64,000 nt of DNA, taken from the NCBI GenBank assembly GCA_043228905.1, contig JBHGNT010000013.1:3596001-3660000 (forward strand), written 5' to 3'. This DNA is from Azolla caroliniana (taxonomy: Eukaryota; Polypodiophyta). Both the position numbers and the translations under genes were made by a program. This document shows, piece after piece, positions 62,895 through 64,000 of the stretch. The notes under the pieces are model-generated. The model did not search any database. It was given only the letters and a program-made list of their open reading frames with translations, and had not been told where the DNA came from. The first letter of the stretch is position 1. Every line of letters begins with the position of its first letter.

Positions 62895-63954
62895 GCAATA
62901 GTGTGAAAATCCTATAAAACGTACAAAATCGAGTATAAATCACATAATACAATAATTGTGAAGATAACATTTTTAATAAATTTAATATCTAAGTACAAAA
63001 TGATGGAGGTTTCAAATGCACTTTATTACACGAGAAACGGACAACTAAATGTCAAGATATGAGGGTATAAAGTTTGTGAAAGGAAAAGAGAAAATTGTGA
63101 GATATCCCACATAGGCACGACAAATACGGCTCTCATCATATATAAGGTGGAGCAAAAGATATTATCTTTGTGTCTATGTGTGGAGCATAGAGAGTTCAAG
63201 GTAACTTGAACTAAGAGTAGAGGTGGGCTAGCTACTCGTAAAGGGTTTTGGCCAACTAAAACCGGACCGGTGATGGAGCCGGTGATCCGGCGGCAATCCG
63301 GTGACGGTGAGACACCGGCATCTGACAGCAATTCGGCGACGACACCGGTAACCGACGGCATCCGGCGAGGCACCGATAACCGACGGCGGCACCGGTATCC
63401 GGCAACGGCATCCGACGACATCCGACTAACCGGCGTCCGGCGACTAGATAAATAAATATATAAATATATATACATATACAAGGAGGGCAAAGAAGGATTC
63501 GAACCTTGCACCTCCAAGCTAGGAATCAACTGGCTTACCATTAAGCCATGCTATTTAGTTCAATTTTTATTTCTATCATTATACTTTTACATGTAAATTC
63601 TCATACATGAGAGCTAAAATGAGTGACATGGTTATCATGCACCACATGTAATACATAAGTGCCAAATGGCAAACATGCAATTTATGCATGTCTTGTACCC
63701 TCACATGCATCATATGCATGAGAGCATCTATAAAAGAAGGAAGGGGGAGGAGAAAAAACACGGTTTTTTTATGAAAATTAAGAGGAAGAAATTCATTATG
63801 AAATTGATCGTGTAACTTGTTTCTTAAATCTAAAGTTAAAAGTTCAATCAATCTCTCTCAATCGTGTAATCTCAACTTCTCTCTTTCCCAATCTATCTTA
63901 AGTAGTTTCTCGCTAAAGCTTGCGCCAAAGCTTGTACCGACTTTGAATCCTTCC
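62895..63954 (+). repeat. LTR-like sequence at the right edge (A/X-related)
   Basis: AT-rich start (possibly TGTGAAAATCC at 62901), a CCGG/CGG-rich block (63258-63446), a reversed tRNA-like module (63498-63558; on the minus strand A-box TGGCTTAATGG, B-box GGTTCGAATCC), TATA box CTATAAAAG (about 63728) and a leader ending GGTCCAGAACCCC-GACGGTTCCG (63955-63978). That last motif sits at the ends of the A and X LTRs too. The partner LTR is outside the window. Confidence 0.5.
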
Positions 63955-64000
63955 GGTCCAGAACCCCGACGGTTCCGCCTCACGATCCGCACGTAGTGAC

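Noticed and set aside
63270-63455. Arg/Asp-rich frame in the CCGG-rich block at the right edge
   Set aside because: Short, low-complexity, within LTR-like DNA.

Overview
The window is plant nuclear DNA made almost entirely of nested LTR retrotransposons around one intact host gene. That gene (CDS 33832-35496) encodes an EIN3/EIL-family transcription factor, a land-plant/streptophyte family, and its '[10 protein letters not shown]' core points to the EIL3/SLIM1-like branch. The transposon content (Ty1/copia, Athila/Tat-like Ty3/gypsy, chromodomain gypsy, an L1-type LINE, a hAT-like MITE) also says land plant. I cannot name the species. The chromodomain elements are of a fungal/vertebrate (Tcn1/sushi) type that I know mainly from non-seed plants, fungi and vertebrates.

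Layout. 145-29470: element A, an Athila/Tat-like gypsy element (gag and protease at 927-4106, RT/RNase H/integrase at 21608-24090). It is split by gypsy element B (4107-21607, TSD ATAG). B is split by copia element C (4720-16544, TSD AGAAC). C is split by a minus-strand gypsy element D (5581-11729). Downstream of A's integrase lie a second retropepsin domain (24091-24432), a coiled-coil ORF and two ORFs of no family I recognise (to 29004), then a polypurine tract and LTR-like start at 29471. 29915-32266: a gypsy integrase scrap, a LINE fragment and a MITE. 32280-35870: the EIL gene, with a predicted 5'UTR intron and a decayed partial copy of its own 3' coding end. 35870-40400: mostly non-coding, with a protease scrap, a TIR-like element and a 129-bp-arm hairpin made of copia sequence. 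40399-43465: minus-strand copia element I. 43466-47977: truncated gypsy element F (same family as D). 47978-49471: non-coding element X, broken by copia element G (49472-54985), followed by an inverted X fragment. 56272-62890: copia element H, split by the young, internally deleted gypsy element J (57702-61022, TSD GGAGG). 62895-64000: another LTR running off the window.

Main points of interest. (1) Elements B, D and F have a Gag and Pol of the Tf1/sushi/Tcn1 type and end in a chromodomain. D lacks a tRNA primer site; instead the 13 nt after its LTR are complementary to the predicted 5' end of its own transcript, the arrangement expected for self-priming. The same sequence sits at the same distance from the TATA box in the otherwise diverged B LTR. 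(2) Several unrelated LTR families here each carry a tRNA-like A-box/B-box module. (3) The copia elements C and G encode a highly charged tail of about 170 residues after RNase H. (4) Element A has a second aspartic protease joined to the end of its integrase, followed by about 5 kb of unknown ORFs. None of the retroelement reading frames is fully intact. All calls come from reading the sequence and remembered family features; no database search was possible.
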